The notes below the pieces were generated by a model. That model saw only the letters and a program-made list of their open reading frames with translations. It searched no databases and was not told the origin of the DNA. A stretch of 64,000 bases of DNA from an uncultured Prevotella sp. (lineage in GTDB: Bacteria; Bacteroidota; Bacteroidia; Bacteroidales; Bacteroidaceae). Shown piece by piece: positions 49,608-59,760 of this stretch. A program made the translations under genes and the position numbers. The stretch covers positions 310,001 through 374,000 of the forward strand of contig CALUFM010000001.1 in the NCBI GenBank assembly GCA_944319935.1. Direction: 5' to 3'. The stretch's first letter is position 1; each line of letters opens with the position of its first letter.

Positions 49608-51167
49608 TTACTTTTTTATTATTGGTAATGATATTATGAATTTCGTTCCCTTTCCGCGTTCACTTTCCACGTGGATTTCGCCCTTGTGCAGGTCAACCAT
49701 CTTCTTGACATATGCCAGTCCGAGGCCGAACCCTTTCACGTCATGCACGTTTCCTGTGTGTACGCGGTAAAATTTCTCAAATATTTTCTTCAGGTTTTCT
49801 TTCTTTATGCCCATTCCGTTGTCTTTAACAGAGAAATAAAGCTTCTCCTTGTCGTTCCACGTCTTCACCGTAAGCTCGACAGGACGGTCAGGGTCGCGGT
49901 ACTTGACGGCGTTGTCAAGCAGGTTGAAGATGACGTTGGTAAAATGCATTTCGTCAACATAGATGGTCGGTTCGGTAGCATTCAGCTCTGTTGTTATGTG
50001 CCCGCCGGTATGTTCAACACGTAGGGTGAACGTGTTGGCGACACTTTCAACCAAGTCGTTAAGGTTAAGTTCCTTCTTCTTGAAAATAGCCTTCTTGCGG
50101 TCGAACATTGACATTTGCAGCACCTTTTCCACAAGGAAGCGCAATCGTTTTGACTCGTCGTTGATTACGCCGCCCAAGTGTTTCATCATCACCGGACTTT
50201 TTGTCACAGCCTCGTCGTTGAGCATCTGCGCCGCAAGCGATATGCTGCTGATGGGTGTCTTCAGCTCATGCGTCATGTTGTTGATAAAGTCATTCTTGAT
50301 TTCCGTGTAACGCTTCTGTCGGAATATCACGACGATTGTGAAAATGAATGTCACCAACAGCACTACGGTAAACGCCACAGAAGGTATCATAAACCTTACT
50401 CCACTGAAGATATAACTGCTCATATCGGGAAAATGTATCTTCACAACGCCCATCTTGTTTGAAGGGTCGTTACGGAAAAGGGCCTGTGAATATGTGTAAT
50501 CTTCGCCTTCCTCGGTATAATCCGGACAACGATACACCTCACGCCCGTCTTGTGTTGACACCGTAAAATGGTAAGGTATGTCGATGCCGTTGTTCATAAG
50601 CTCGGTCTTGATGTCCTGGTCAAGCATCTTGAAATTGATGCGTTCACGCAGAGGTTTGTCCGAAGCTGTGTACAATATGCTGTAAACCACCTCGTCAAGC
50701 AAGGCTTTTTGATAGATATATCGGTTCTTGACGATTTCCCGCATTGATTTGGTTGCCTCTGAAATGGAGTTCTTGTCGTTGCGAAGTATCATCGCTTTCG
50801 GCATAGACGACGGTTTCAGTGTCATCGTTTTCAGCTCAAACGACGTATAGCCTCCACCCCCATGCCCCGAAACAGCGTACTCGTGAGAGTGTGAAACGTC
50901 ACCGCCAGCAGTGTCACCGCCAACGTTCAGGGTGTCTTTTCTTTGAGCCTTGCGCTCCGTGGCGTTGACATCTTTCTCAAGATACCTCAACGTTTCGTTA
51001 AGCTCAAGGTTGCGCGAAGCCTGGTAAAGGGCCTTGTTGACAGACTCGTCAAACTGCTCTTTCTTCATCTGCACCATCGCTTCGATGTACTTGAGCTGCA
51101 TAAAAAGCAATACAAGGAACGAAAGTCCCATCACTATTGCTATTAGCCAAATCGTTGTTTTCTTCAT
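49608..51167 (-). CDS. rprX: sensor histidine kinase (RprX-like)
   Basis: 519 aa. Two membrane helices (about residues 5-25 and 265-290) flank a periplasmic sensor of about 240 residues with no named fold visible. Cytoplasmic part: HisKA with phosphoacceptor His in MTHELKTPISS, then N box VIFNLLDNAVKYRD, G1 DNGMGIKKENL, F box KIFEKFYR and G2 GFGLGLAYV. Closest in look to RprX of Bacteroides. Co-transcribed with the response regulator downstream. Confidence 0.87.
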   Translation of the reverse strand: MKKTTIWLIAIVMGLSFLVLLFMQLKYIEAMVQMKKEQFDESVNKALYQASRNLELNETLRYLEKDVNATERKAQRKDTLNVGGDTAGGDVSHSHEYAVSGHGGGGYTSFELKTMTLKPSSMPKAMILRNDKNSISEATKSMREIVKNRYIYQKALLDEVVYSILYTASDKPLRERINFKMLDQDIKTELMNNGIDIPYHFTVSTQDGREVYRCPDYTEEGEDYTYSQALFRNDPSNKMGVVKIHFPDMSSYIFSGVRFMIPSVAFTVVLLVTFIFTIVVIFRQKRYTEIKNDFINNMTHELKTPISSISLAAQMLNDEAVTKSPVMMKHLGGVINDESKRLRFLVEKVLQMSMFDRKKAIFKKKELNLNDLVESVANTFTLRVEHTGGHITTELNATEPTIYVDEMHFTNVIFNLLDNAVKYRDPDRPVELTVKTWNDKEKLYFSVKDNGMGIKKENLKKIFEKFYRVHTGNVHDVKGFGLGLAYVKKMVDLHKGEIHVESERGKGTKFIISLPIIKK

Positions 51168-51366
51168 GTCGGCAAATATATTGCAAAAACAAACACGCCT
51201 ATCTCCTTTTGTTAATCAAATCGGTTAATTTTATCTATATTAACTTCAAACAAACATTTTAATTAACAATAATCAATTATGTCAAATTACAAAAACAACA
51301 TCAATATCGAATTAAAACATTCATGCAAACCCAGCAAACCGCACAATGTCAACAACATAAACAAAA

Positions 51367-51395
51367 GCAAGGATGCGGTTAATCCGCATCCTTGC
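51367..51395 (-). terminator. terminator of the EF-G2-like gene
   Basis: GCAAGGATGCGG (51367-51378) and CCGCATCCTTGC (51384-51395) form a perfect 12-bp stem, followed on the minus strand by a T-rich tract. Confidence 0.8.
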
Positions 51396-51422
51396 CTGTA
51401 CAGAAATACAATCTTGCAGAAA

Positions 51423-53585
51423 TCAGTCGTCTTTCTCAGCCATTTCCGCCTCATGTTCCTTGATAAGCTCTTGCTGGATTTCATTCGGAACAAGCTCGTA
51501 GCTTGCGAATTTCGTCGTGAATGACGCACGTCCTCCCGTCAAAGAACTCAATGATATAGAATAATTTGCAAGTTCTTTCAGCGGTATCTTAGCCTGCAGC
51601 TTCTGGTATCCAGCCTCGCTGTCCATACCCATTATCAGGGCGCGGCGTCCTTGCAGGTCGCTCATTACGTCACCCATGAAATCGGCCGGAACATACACCT
51701 CCAAGTCGTATATCGGCTCAAGGATTTTCGGGCCGGCGTTCTTGAAAGCGTCAGAGAAGGCATGGCGCGCAGCCAACATGAACGAAAGCTCGTTGCTGTC
51801 AACAGGGTGCATCTTGCCGTCATACACCACCACGCGCACATCACGGGCGTAACTACCAGTCAAAGGACCTTGTTCCATACGCTCCATGACACCTTTCAAT
51901 ATCGCGGGCATAAAGCGTGCGTCAATCGCGCCGCCGACAACAGAGTTGATGAACACAAGCTTTCCGCCCCACTCAAGGTCAACAACTTCCTTGTTCTTGA
52001 TATTCATCTTATACTCCTGCCCGTTGAACTTGTACGATACAGGGTCAGGCATGCCGTCAGCATAAGGTTCCACAATGAGGTGGACCTCGCCAAATTGGCC
52101 GGCTCCTCCCGACTGTTTCTTATGGCGATATTCTGCGCGTGCGGCCTTGGTTATGGTTTCGCGGTAAGGTATCTTGGCGTCAACAAACTTAACAGGTATC
52201 TTTTCGTTGTTCTCCAAACGCCATTTCAAGGTGCGCAAGTGGAACTCTCCCTGACCGTGGATGATAGTCTGCTTCAACTCCTTGCTCTGCTCTACAACCC
52301 AAGTCGGGTCTTCCTGGCGCATCTTGGTCAGAGCGGCCATCAGCTTCTCTGTGTCCGCTTCGTTTTCCGCCTTGATTGCACGTGAATACTTTGAGTTAGG
52401 ATATTTTATGAAGTCGAACTTGTTGTCACAATCCTTTCCGTTAAGGGTATTGCCAGTCTTGACATCCTTCAGCTTCACGGTACAACCTATGTCGCCGGCG
52501 TTGAGGCAGTCAACAGGCTGGCGGTTAGCTCCCGCGCAAACATAGATGTTGGCAATTCGCTCCTTAGAGCCACGGTCAGCGTTGCTCAAGTCGTCACCCG
52601 GCTTCACGCAACCGCTCATAACCTTGAAATAAGAAACCTCGCCGATATGCGGCTCTACACCAGTCTTGAAGAAATAAAGCGACTCAGGGCCAGCAGCCTC
52701 GGCAGGCACTTCCTCGCCGCGGGTGTTGTGAACCTTAGGCATCTCGCTTACAAACGGAACGACATTGCCCAAGAATTCCATCAGTCGGCGCACACCCATG
52801 CTCCTTCCGGCACATACGCAGAATACGGGGAAAATAGACCTCGTGACAAGCCCCTTGCGGATACCCTCACGCATCTCGTCCTCGGTCAGCGTCTCTTCCT
52901 CAAAGAATTTCTCCATCAGCGTCTCGTCGTTTTCGGCGGCAGCCTCGACAAGAGCCTTGTGCAGCTCCATGGCCTTCTCCATCTCCTCGGCCGGAATGTC
53001 CTCAATGATGGGCGCGCCTCCTTCCGGCTTCCATGAATACTTTTTCATCAGGAGTACGTCAATCAACGAGTTGAAACCTGCTCCTGTCTCAATGGGATAC
53101 TGTATCTGTACGCACTTCGGGCCGTAAATGTCCTTCATGCTGCTTATTATCGTCTCAAAGTCACACTTGTCACTGTCAAGCTGGTTGACAAGGAAGATGA
53201 CCGGCTTTTTCAGCTTCTCAGTGTAACGGAAGTTGTTTTGCGTGCCAACTTCAGGGCCGTACTGGCCGTTAATCAATATCAAGGCCTGGTCAGTAACGTT
53301 CAGGGCGGTGATGGCTCCGCCTACGAAATCGTCTGCTCCGGGGCAATCTATGATATTAAGCTTCTTGTTGTTCCACTCTACATTAAAAACGGTTGAGAAT
53401 ACCGAGTAGCCGTATTCCTGCTCAACCGGGAAATAATCACTCACTGTGTTTTTGGCTTCAACGCTTCCGCGACGCTTTATCACACCACTTTCATATAACA
53501 TAGCTTCGGCAAGAGTGGTCTTGCCTGAACCCGCACTGCCAAGCAGGGCGATGTTTTTAATTTCGTTAGTCTGGTAAACTCTCAT
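51423..53585 (-). CDS. EF-G paralogue with degenerate GTPase motifs (EF-G2-like)
   Basis: 720-aa translation-elongation-factor-G homologue. Domains I-V run in order; domain IV/V blocks such as KFVDAKIPYRETITKAARAEYRHKKQSGGAGQFGEV and MGMDSEAGYQKLQAKIPLKEL are intact. In domain I the P-loop is GSAGSGKTT (16-24), but G3 is DCPGADDF (80-87), with Ala84 where ordinary EF-G has the catalytic His, and the switch I RGIT is replaced by YGYS (about 58-61). G4 is NQLD. In Bacteroides thetaiotaomicron an EF-G paralogue of this kind (EF-G2) is reported to lack GTPase activity and to be needed when carbon is short. Same neighbourhood: near rpsF-rpsR-rplI and a two-component pair. Confidence 0.88.
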   Translation of the reverse strand: MRVYQTNEIKNIALLGSAGSGKTTLAEAMLYESGVIKRRGSVEAKNTVSDYFPVEQEYGYSVFSTVFNVEWNNKKLNIIDCPGADDFVGGAITALNVTDQALILINGQYGPEVGTQNNFRYTEKLKKPVIFLVNQLDSDKCDFETIISSMKDIYGPKCVQIQYPIETGAGFNSLIDVLLMKKYSWKPEGGAPIIEDIPAEEMEKAMELHKALVEAAAENDETLMEKFFEEETLTEDEMREGIRKGLVTRSIFPVFCVCAGRSMGVRRLMEFLGNVVPFVSEMPKVHNTRGEEVPAEAAGPESLYFFKTGVEPHIGEVSYFKVMSGCVKPGDDLSNADRGSKERIANIYVCAGANRQPVDCLNAGDIGCTVKLKDVKTGNTLNGKDCDNKFDFIKYPNSKYSRAIKAENEADTEKLMAALTKMRQEDPTWVVEQSKELKQTIIHGQGEFHLRTLKWRLENNEKIPVKFVDAKIPYRETITKAARAEYRHKKQSGGAGQFGEVHLIVEPYADGMPDPVSYKFNGQEYKMNIKNKEVVDLEWGGKLVFINSVVGGAIDARFMPAILKGVMERMEQGPLTGSYARDVRVVVYDGKMHPVDSNELSFMLAARHAFSDAFKNAGPKILEPIYDLEVYVPADFMGDVMSDLQGRRALIMGMDSEAGYQKLQAKIPLKELANYSISLSSLTGGRASFTTKFASYELVPNEIQQELIKEHEAEMAEKDD

Positions 53586-53693
53586 ATTGTTATAGATTTA
53601 AGTTTGTTACAAATAACGGCCTCTAAGTTACACATTTCCACGCCAATAAACAAAATAAAACGGCAAAAGTCAATAAAAATTAAAACATATTAG

Positions 53694-53701
53694 TACTTTT
53701 G
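53694..53701 (+). promoter_or_regulatory. -7 box of hemW
   Basis: TACTTTTG, 42 nt before the hemW start. No clear -33. Confidence 0.4.
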
Positions 53702-53743
53702 CAGCAAAATACAGGCTGCAACAACTCATAACGAAACACGACA

Positions 53744-54868
53744 ATGGCTGGAATATACGTACACATACCGTTTTGCCGAAGCCGATGCTTATATTGCGGC
53801 TTCTACTCTACCACAAACCTTGACTTGCGCCAAAGGTATGTTGACACCTTATTTAAAGAGATGCAACTGAGGAGAGATTATATACAAGCCCCCTTCTCGA
53901 CGGTATACATCGGAGGCGGCACGCCGTCGATGTTAGGCGACAGCAACCTGCGCTCTCTTTTCCACCATATATATAATGTGTTCGACATTGAGGCCGATGC
54001 CGAGGTCACCATAGAGTGCAACCCTGACGACATAACGCCAGACTTCGCGCAGACGCTGGCCGGATTGCCAGTCAACCGCGTAAGCATGGGCGCGCAGACG
54101 TTTTCAGACGAGCGGCTACGCTTCTTGCGGCGCAGGCACGACGCAACCGAAACCGACCGAGCCGTAAAGCTGCTAAGGCAAGCCGGCATACGCAACATCA
54201 GCATCGACTTGATGTTCGGCTTTCCAGACGAGACGCTTGACGAATGGTCTTGCGACATCAGCCACGCGCTCGCCCTTGGCGTTGAACACATCTCAGCTTA
54301 CAGCCTAATGTATGAAGAAGGCACACCGCTTACCGCCATGCTGAAACGAGGAACAATCAAAGAAGTGGACGAAGAGACGAGTCTCGCCATGTATGAAACG
54401 CTTGCAAGACGGCTGAAAGCCGCTGGATACGAGCATTATGAGATAAGCAACTTCGCACGGCCGGGCTTCCGCTCACGCCACAACAGCAGCTATTGGCACC
54501 TAACGCCATACATAGGCATCGGGGCGGCGGCGCATTCTTTCGACATGAAGTCAAGGCAATGGAACGTGGCCCACTTGTCAAAATACATTGAAAGCGTCAA
54601 CAGCGGCGTCATACCGATGGAGCGTGAAGAGCTTGACAGCGACACTACCTTCAACGACATCGTAACCACCGCGCTGCGCACCAGTGATGGAATCAACCTC
54701 AACGCCATGGAACAAAGGCTCGGAACGGAATACAAAGACACAGTCATCGCCGCTTCAACGAAACACATACGAAACGGACTGATGGAAATCTCAGACAACC
54801 ACCTGCGCCTTACGAGCAAAGGGATATTCATCAGCGACAGCATAATGAGCGACCTCATGATTGTCTAA
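53744..54868 (+). CDS. hemW: radical SAM heme chaperone HemW
   Basis: 374 aa. Radical-SAM cluster motif CRSRCLYCGF, Cys11, Cys15 and Cys18 with the following Phe typical of HemN/HemW. YIGGGTPS and VSMGAQTF follow. It lacks the extra Cys and N-terminal extension of coproporphyrinogen dehydrogenase HemN, so it is HemW, which inserts heme into respiratory proteins in studied species. HSFDMKSRQWN and the C-terminal HemN-C domain are present. Divergent from the EF-G2 gene. Confidence 0.92.
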   Translation: MAGIYVHIPFCRSRCLYCGFYSTTNLDLRQRYVDTLFKEMQLRRDYIQAPFSTVYIGGGTPSMLGDSNLRSLFHHIYNVFDIEADAEVTIECNPDDITPDFAQTLAGLPVNRVSMGAQTFSDERLRFLRRRHDATETDRAVKLLRQAGIRNISIDLMFGFPDETLDEWSCDISHALALGVEHISAYSLMYEEGTPLTAMLKRGTIKEVDEETSLAMYETLARRLKAAGYEHYEISNFARPGFRSRHNSSYWHLTPYIGIGAAAHSFDMKSRQWNVAHLSKYIESVNSGVIPMEREELDSDTTFNDIVTTALRTSDGINLNAMEQRLGTEYKDTVIAASTKHIRNGLMEISDNHLRLTSKGIFISDSIMSDLMIV

Positions 54869-55052
54869 CACACAACCGTTAAACTTTACAAAAACGCCGA
54901 TTGCGCGTTAACACTTAGCTCACGGAAAATCAATTATCCGCAAACAAACGCCCAAGCGGTTCCATAAAAGCCTCTTTTTGCGTCACTTCCAAAATCCTGT
55001 CTGCCAAGCACTTACGTTCACTCGTACCATACATCAATCCATTTACTCCCGT

Positions 55053-55177
55053 AAAAGGCCGTCTTTTCATGCCTCGACAACCGTCAAACGCACCGCTGAA
55101 GACGGCATTTCGCACCTCAATATGCCATGTCTTGTATTGAGAAAAGCCATGTTTTACATTACAACATGCCACAAGAC
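55053..55177. repeat. 22-bp-period dyad array, copy 6 (eroded)
   Basis: Units centred at 55060 (AAAAG-GCCGT-CTTTT), 55104 (TGAAG-ACGGC-ATTTC), 55126 (AATAT-GCCAT-GTCTT), 55148 (GAAAA-GCCAT-GTTTT) and 55170 (AACAT-GCCAC-AAGAC). The phase is 22 bp throughout, with the slot at 55082 lost. The GCC/GGC core persists where the arms have decayed. Confidence 0.6.
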
Positions 55178-55486
55178 ACTTGCCAAACAGCAAAAAACCA
55201 CATCAAAAAAACATGTTGCCGCACCTATATTCAGCTAAAAAGCGAAATACAAAATGTTAAACGCGCAAGCACGCAAATGATGGCAAACGTTAAACATTAC
55301 GAAAATCACAGTCTGCACAAACAAACGAAACAAACAATTGGCCAACCCAACCTAAAGTGACATTTTGCTACGTCAGACAGCGTAAAATGCGTCACAACAT
55401 CACACGCAGTATATACAAAGGACATGTAATCCCTTAAAATTATAACATTTCTTATATGTATCGCATGTTCTTTTTTGACACAATTA

Positions 55487-55517
55487 TTTGCAAGAATAAG
55501 AAAAATAAGTAACTTTG
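55487..55517 (+). promoter_or_regulatory. promoter of the ABC-F gene
   Basis: TTTG (55487-55490), 19-bp gap, TAACTTTG (55510-55517): exact consensus, 38 nt before the start. Confidence 0.8.
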
Positions 55518-55554
55518 CGAGCTAAAATGCATTAAGGCGAGAAGGTAAACTAAG

Positions 55555-57525
55555 ATGATTTCAGTAGAACGGCTAAAAGTGGAGTTTGGGGTAAAGCCGC
55601 TGTTCAGCAATGCGAGCTTCATCATCAACGACCGTGACCGCATAGCCCTTGTGGGTAAAAACGGAGCGGGGAAATCCACCATGCTAAAGATATTGTGCGG
55701 CAAACAAAAGGCTACCGAGGGTACGATAAGCATTCCGGCGGACACCACCATAGGCTATTTGCCGCAGGTAATGGTGCTGACTGACGACACAACAGTACGC
55801 GAAGAAACACGCAAGGCATTCTCAGGAAACACCGAACTGAAAGCCCGCATCGACAAGCTGAACGCAGAACTGGCCGAACGCACTGACTACGACAGCCCCG
55901 AATACATGGCCCTGGTGGAGAAATTCACCCGCGAACACGAACGTTACCAGATGATGGGGGCTGAAGGATACGAGGCCGACATAGAGCGTACGCTGACCGG
56001 ATTAGGGTTCACGCGGCAGGACTTTGACAGGCCGACAAGCGAGTTCAGCGGCGGATGGCGCATGCGTATCGAGCTTGCCAAGATATTGCTTGAGCGTCCT
56101 GACGTCCTTCTGTTGGACGAGCCGACCAACCATTTGGACATAGAGAGCATACAATGGCTTGAGCAGTTTCTCGCCCAAAGCGCGAAAGCCGTGGTGCTGG
56201 TCAGCCACGACCGCGCCTTCATCAACAACGTGACAAACCGCACTTTGGAGATAAGCTGTGGCAAGGTTGTTGACTACAAGGTGAAATACGACGAATACGT
56301 GAAGCTCAGGGCTGAACGGCGTGAACAACAGTTGCGCGCATACGAAAACCAACAAAAGGAAATAGCCGACATCAAGGATTTCATAGAGCGGTTCCGCTAT
56401 AAGCCGACAAAAGCCGTGCAAGTGCAAAGCCGCATAAAGCAACTTGAAAAGATTGTGCCGATTGAGGTTGACGACGTTGACAATTCGGCCATGCACCTGA
56501 AGTTTCCACCGTGCCTGCGCAGCGGCGACTACCCCATAATATGCGACAATGTGCGCAAAGACTATGGTGAACACACCGTATTCTCCAACGTGGACATGAC
56601 CATAAGGCGTGGCGAGAAAGTGGCTTTCGTCGGCAAGAACGGCGAGGGAAAGTCAACGCTTGTAAAGTGCATAATGGGCGAAATACCGTTCACGGGAACA
56701 CTGAAAGTAGGCCACAACGTGCAGATAGGCTATTTCGCGCAAAACCAGGCGCAACTTCTCGACGAAAGCCTGACCGTGTTCCAGACCATTGACAACGTTG
56801 CGAAAGGTGACATACGCCTGCGCATTAACGACATATTGGGCGCGTTCATGTTCGGCGGCGAAGCGTCAGAAAAGAAGGTGAAAGTGCTTAGCGGGGGCGA
56901 ACGCAGCCGCCTGGCGATGATACGCTTGCTGCTCGAGCCCGTCAACCTGCTCATCCTCGACGAGCCGACAAACCACTTGGACATGCCGTCCAAGGACGTA
57001 CTGAAAGAAGCCATCAAGGCTTTTGACGGAACGGCCATCATAGTAAGCCACGACCGTGAGTTCCTCGACGGGTTGGTAACAAAGGTATATGAATTTGGAG
57101 GCGGCCACGTGAAAGAACACATCGGCGGAATATACGACTTCATCATAAGCAAACAAAAGTCATCCGCAAACGCCGCTGGTGACATGCAGTCGATAGACAC
57201 GTTACTGCACAACCAGCACACCGCAAAAGCGGAACAACCCGCCCAGGCTGCCGTCAACGAGCCGTCAGCCGAGAAACTGTCATACTTGGAACGCAAGGAA
57301 CAACAAAAGAAGCTACGCAAGGCGGAAAAGGCGGTGGAAGAAGCGGAACGGAAAATATCTGAAATAGAGAAACGTCTGAAAGAGCTTGACGCCAAACTGT
57401 CACAGCCGGAGAACGCAAGCGACATGGCCATAGTCAACGAATACGCCGAGACACAGCGCATGCTCGACGCTGAAGTGGAACGGTGGGAACAATTGGCTGA
57501 AGAGCTTGAAAAGACAAAAGCATGA
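55555..57525 (+). CDS. ABC-F family ATPase
   Basis: 656-aa soluble protein with two ATP-binding cassettes and no membrane segment. Cassette 1: Walker A GKNGAGKST (34-42), signature FSGGWRMR, Walker B LLLDEPTNHLD. Cassette 2: GKNGEGKST, LSGGERSR, LILDEPTNHLD. A charged linker (about 240-300) joins them, and the C-terminus from about 565 is a coiled coil (EQQKKLRKAEKAVEEAERKISEIEKRLKEL). ABC-F proteins act on the ribosome, as translation factors or in antibiotic protection. The short linker favours a housekeeping member rather than a resistance factor. Confidence 0.92.
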   Translation: MISVERLKVEFGVKPLFSNASFIINDRDRIALVGKNGAGKSTMLKILCGKQKATEGTISIPADTTIGYLPQVMVLTDDTTVREETRKAFSGNTELKARIDKLNAELAERTDYDSPEYMALVEKFTREHERYQMMGAEGYEADIERTLTGLGFTRQDFDRPTSEFSGGWRMRIELAKILLERPDVLLLDEPTNHLDIESIQWLEQFLAQSAKAVVLVSHDRAFINNVTNRTLEISCGKVVDYKVKYDEYVKLRAERREQQLRAYENQQKEIADIKDFIERFRYKPTKAVQVQSRIKQLEKIVPIEVDDVDNSAMHLKFPPCLRSGDYPIICDNVRKDYGEHTVFSNVDMTIRRGEKVAFVGKNGEGKSTLVKCIMGEIPFTGTLKVGHNVQIGYFAQNQAQLLDESLTVFQTIDNVAKGDIRLRINDILGAFMFGGEASEKKVKVLSGGERSRLAMIRLLLEPVNLLILDEPTNHLDMPSKDVLKEAIKAFDGTAIIVSHDREFLDGLVTKVYEFGGGHVKEHIGGIYDFIISKQKSSANAAGDMQSIDTLLHNQHTAKAEQPAQAAVNEPSAEKLSYLERKEQQKKLRKAEKAVEEAERKISEIEKRLKELDAKLSQPENASDMAIVNEYAETQRMLDAEVERWEQLAEELEKTKA

Positions 57526-57571
57526 AATTTGCATAAAGAAGAATTATAACCACTTTATAAAAATACAGATT

Positions 57572-59611
57572 ATGAAAATGAAAAACATTATCCCGATTGT
57601 GCTTTTCGCATCAGCACCACTCGCCGTATGCGCACAATCAGAACTGAAGTCAGGCATCGACCTCACCAATCTTGACAACAGCGTAAGGCCGGCTGACGAC
57701 TTCTATCAGTACGCCTGCGGAGGATGGATGAAAAAGAACCCTCTGCCCGCAGCTTATTCACGCTACGGCAGCTTTGACCAACTTGGCGAAAGCAGCAACA
57801 AGCGTGTGAATGCCATCTTGAAAGACCTGCAAAGCAACACTTATCCTGCAGGTTCAACAGAACAAAAACTAAGCGACTTCTACAAATTAGCGATGGACTC
57901 CGTACGCCGCAACAAGGAAGGCGTGAAGCCGCTGATGCCGCTCATCAACGAAATGGAAAGCGCAAAGACCGTGGCTGACCTGCGCGCATTGCAACTCAAA
58001 CACGCCACATTCGGATACGGAATGCCCATGAGCGCGGGATTCGGCGCAGACCAGAAGAACGCCAAGGAAAACATAATGACCATATACCAAGGCGGACTCG
58101 CACTCGGACAGAAAGAATACTACCTTGACTCTGACTCTGCAACAACAGCCATCCGCGAAGCTTACAAGAAGCACGTTGTGCGCATGTTCAAGCTGTTCGG
58201 CTTCTCTGAAGCTGACGCGCAGAAGAAGATGGAAAACATCTTGAAGATAGAAACGGCATTGGCAAAGGTCTCAAAATCAAACACGGAGTTGCGTGATGTG
58301 GAGGCCAATTACAACAAGATGACACTCCAGCAGTTTGAAAGCAACTATCCGCACATCAACCTGACAAAATATCTCAACGCGCAAGGCGTGAAGTCAGAAT
58401 ACATCCAGCACCTGATGGTAGGACAGCCCGATTTCGTAAAAGGTGCTGACGCGCTGCTGGCAAGCGTAACCGCAGACGAACTGCGCGCCTACATGGAATG
58501 GGACGCCATACTGTCAGCGGCAAGCTACCTGAGCGACGATGTAGTTGAGGCAAACTTCGACTTCTTCGGACGCACAATGTCAGGACGCAAGGAAAACCAC
58601 CCGCTCTGGAAGCGCGCAACAAGCCAGATTGAAGGACTTATGGGCGAAGCGTTAGGCAAGATTTACGTTGAACGTTACTTCCCAGCATCATCAAAAGAAC
58701 GCATGGAGAAGCTCGTGAAGAACCTGCAAATCTCTTTGGCAGAACGCATCAACGCACAAGACTGGATGAGCGCGGAAACAAAGAAAGCCGCATTGGACAA
58801 GCTCAACTCGTTCTACGTGAAAATCGGTTATCCCAACAAATGGAAAGACATGTCAGGACTTACCATCGACCCCAAGCTGTCTTACTATGAGAACGTGATG
58901 AATTGCCGCGAATACTGGGCTAAATGGGACATCGACTATCGTGCCGGCAAGCCCGTTGACAAAGACGAATGGTTCATGACGCCGCAGACAGTGAACGCAT
59001 ACTACAATCCGACAACCAACGAGATTTGCTTCCCTGCTGGAATACTGCAAGTTCCGTTCTTCGACCCGGAAGCGGACGACGCATTCAACTATGGCGCAAT
59101 CGGCGTTGTCATCGGCCATGAGATGACTCACGGATTTGACGACCAAGGCCGCCATTATGACAAGAACGGCAACATGACAGACTGGTGGGCCGAAGGCGAC
59201 GCGGAGAAATTCAACGCACGCGCCAAAGTGTGCGCCGACTTCTTCTCGGCCATCAAGGTTCTGCCCGACCTCAACGCAAACGGCAACCTGACACTCGGCG
59301 AGAACCTGGCAGACCACGGAGGACTTGAAGTTGCATTCAACGCATTCAAGAACGCCACAAAGGACGCTCCCCTGAAGACCATCGACGGTTTGACTCCCGA
59401 ACAGCGTTTCTTCCTTGCTTACGCCGGCGTATGGGCTGCGAACATCACAGAAGAAGAAATACGCAACCGCACCAAGATGGACCCACACGCCCTTGGAGAG
59501 TGGCGAGTAAATGGCGCACTGCCGCACATCGACGCTTGGTATGACGCATACAATGTAAAACCAAGCGACAAACTCTACATTCCGAAAGAAAAGAGATTAA
59601 AACTGTGGTAA
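57572..59611 (+). CDS. M13 family metallopeptidase (neprilysin/PepO-like)
   Basis: 679 aa. Signal peptide MKMKNIIPIVLFASAPLAVCA precedes the mature domain. The zinc motif is HEMTH (about 516-520) within VVIGHEMTHGFDDQGRHYD, and the third ligand and stabilising Asp lie in ENLADHGG (from about 577). NAYYNPTTNEICFPAGILQ is the substrate-backbone loop. The ATG at 57572 starts the signal peptide; the frame opens 66 bp upstream, inside the ABC-F gene. Acts on oligopeptides in the periplasm or outside. 46 bp after the ABC-F gene and ends at the hairpin 59643-59681. Confidence 0.93.
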   Translation: MKMKNIIPIVLFASAPLAVCAQSELKSGIDLTNLDNSVRPADDFYQYACGGWMKKNPLPAAYSRYGSFDQLGESSNKRVNAILKDLQSNTYPAGSTEQKLSDFYKLAMDSVRRNKEGVKPLMPLINEMESAKTVADLRALQLKHATFGYGMPMSAGFGADQKNAKENIMTIYQGGLALGQKEYYLDSDSATTAIREAYKKHVVRMFKLFGFSEADAQKKMENILKIETALAKVSKSNTELRDVEANYNKMTLQQFESNYPHINLTKYLNAQGVKSEYIQHLMVGQPDFVKGADALLASVTADELRAYMEWDAILSAASYLSDDVVEANFDFFGRTMSGRKENHPLWKRATSQIEGLMGEALGKIYVERYFPASSKERMEKLVKNLQISLAERINAQDWMSAETKKAALDKLNSFYVKIGYPNKWKDMSGLTIDPKLSYYENVMNCREYWAKWDIDYRAGKPVDKDEWFMTPQTVNAYYNPTTNEICFPAGILQVPFFDPEADDAFNYGAIGVVIGHEMTHGFDDQGRHYDKNGNMTDWWAEGDAEKFNARAKVCADFFSAIKVLPDLNANGNLTLGENLADHGGLEVAFNAFKNATKDAPLKTIDGLTPEQRFFLAYAGVWAANITEEEIRNRTKMDPHALGEWRVNGALPHIDAWYDAYNVKPSDKLYIPKEKRLKLW

Positions 59612-59642
59612 GCCTATAAGCTGACACACATACATACATGCA

Positions 59643-59687
59643 CTGCGCCCTGGCCTCAATTACAATAAGGTCAGGGCGCAGCCATTT
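59643..59687 (+). terminator. terminator of the M13 peptidase gene
   Basis: CTGCGCCCTG (59643-59652) pairs with CAGGGCGCAG (59672-59681), with further partial pairing inside, followed by TTTTTT. Confidence 0.85.
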
Positions 59688-59726
59688 TTTCATACTTGAG
59701 AAGCACAATATCTATTATTTTTTGTG

Positions 59727-59734
59727 TATCTTTG
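59727..59734 (+). promoter_or_regulatory. -7 box of metA
   Basis: TATCTTTG, 26 nt before the start codon. No clear -33. Confidence 0.5.
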
Positions 59735-59760
59735 CATTTATAAAATTTAGATAAAGACAA

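Larger units (their letters stand above)
54869..55554. other. long intergenic region with repeat array and promoter
   Basis: 686 bp between hemW and the ABC-F gene. Holds the 22-bp-period array 6 (55053-55177) and, at its end, the ABC-F promoter. An 86-codon frame at 54978-55238 is a by-product of the array and has no domain; no other gene is supported. Confidence 0.6.

Noticed and set aside
54978..55238. 86-codon frame between hemW and the ABC-F gene
   Set aside because: Lies across the 22-bp-period array, and its composition follows the repeat.
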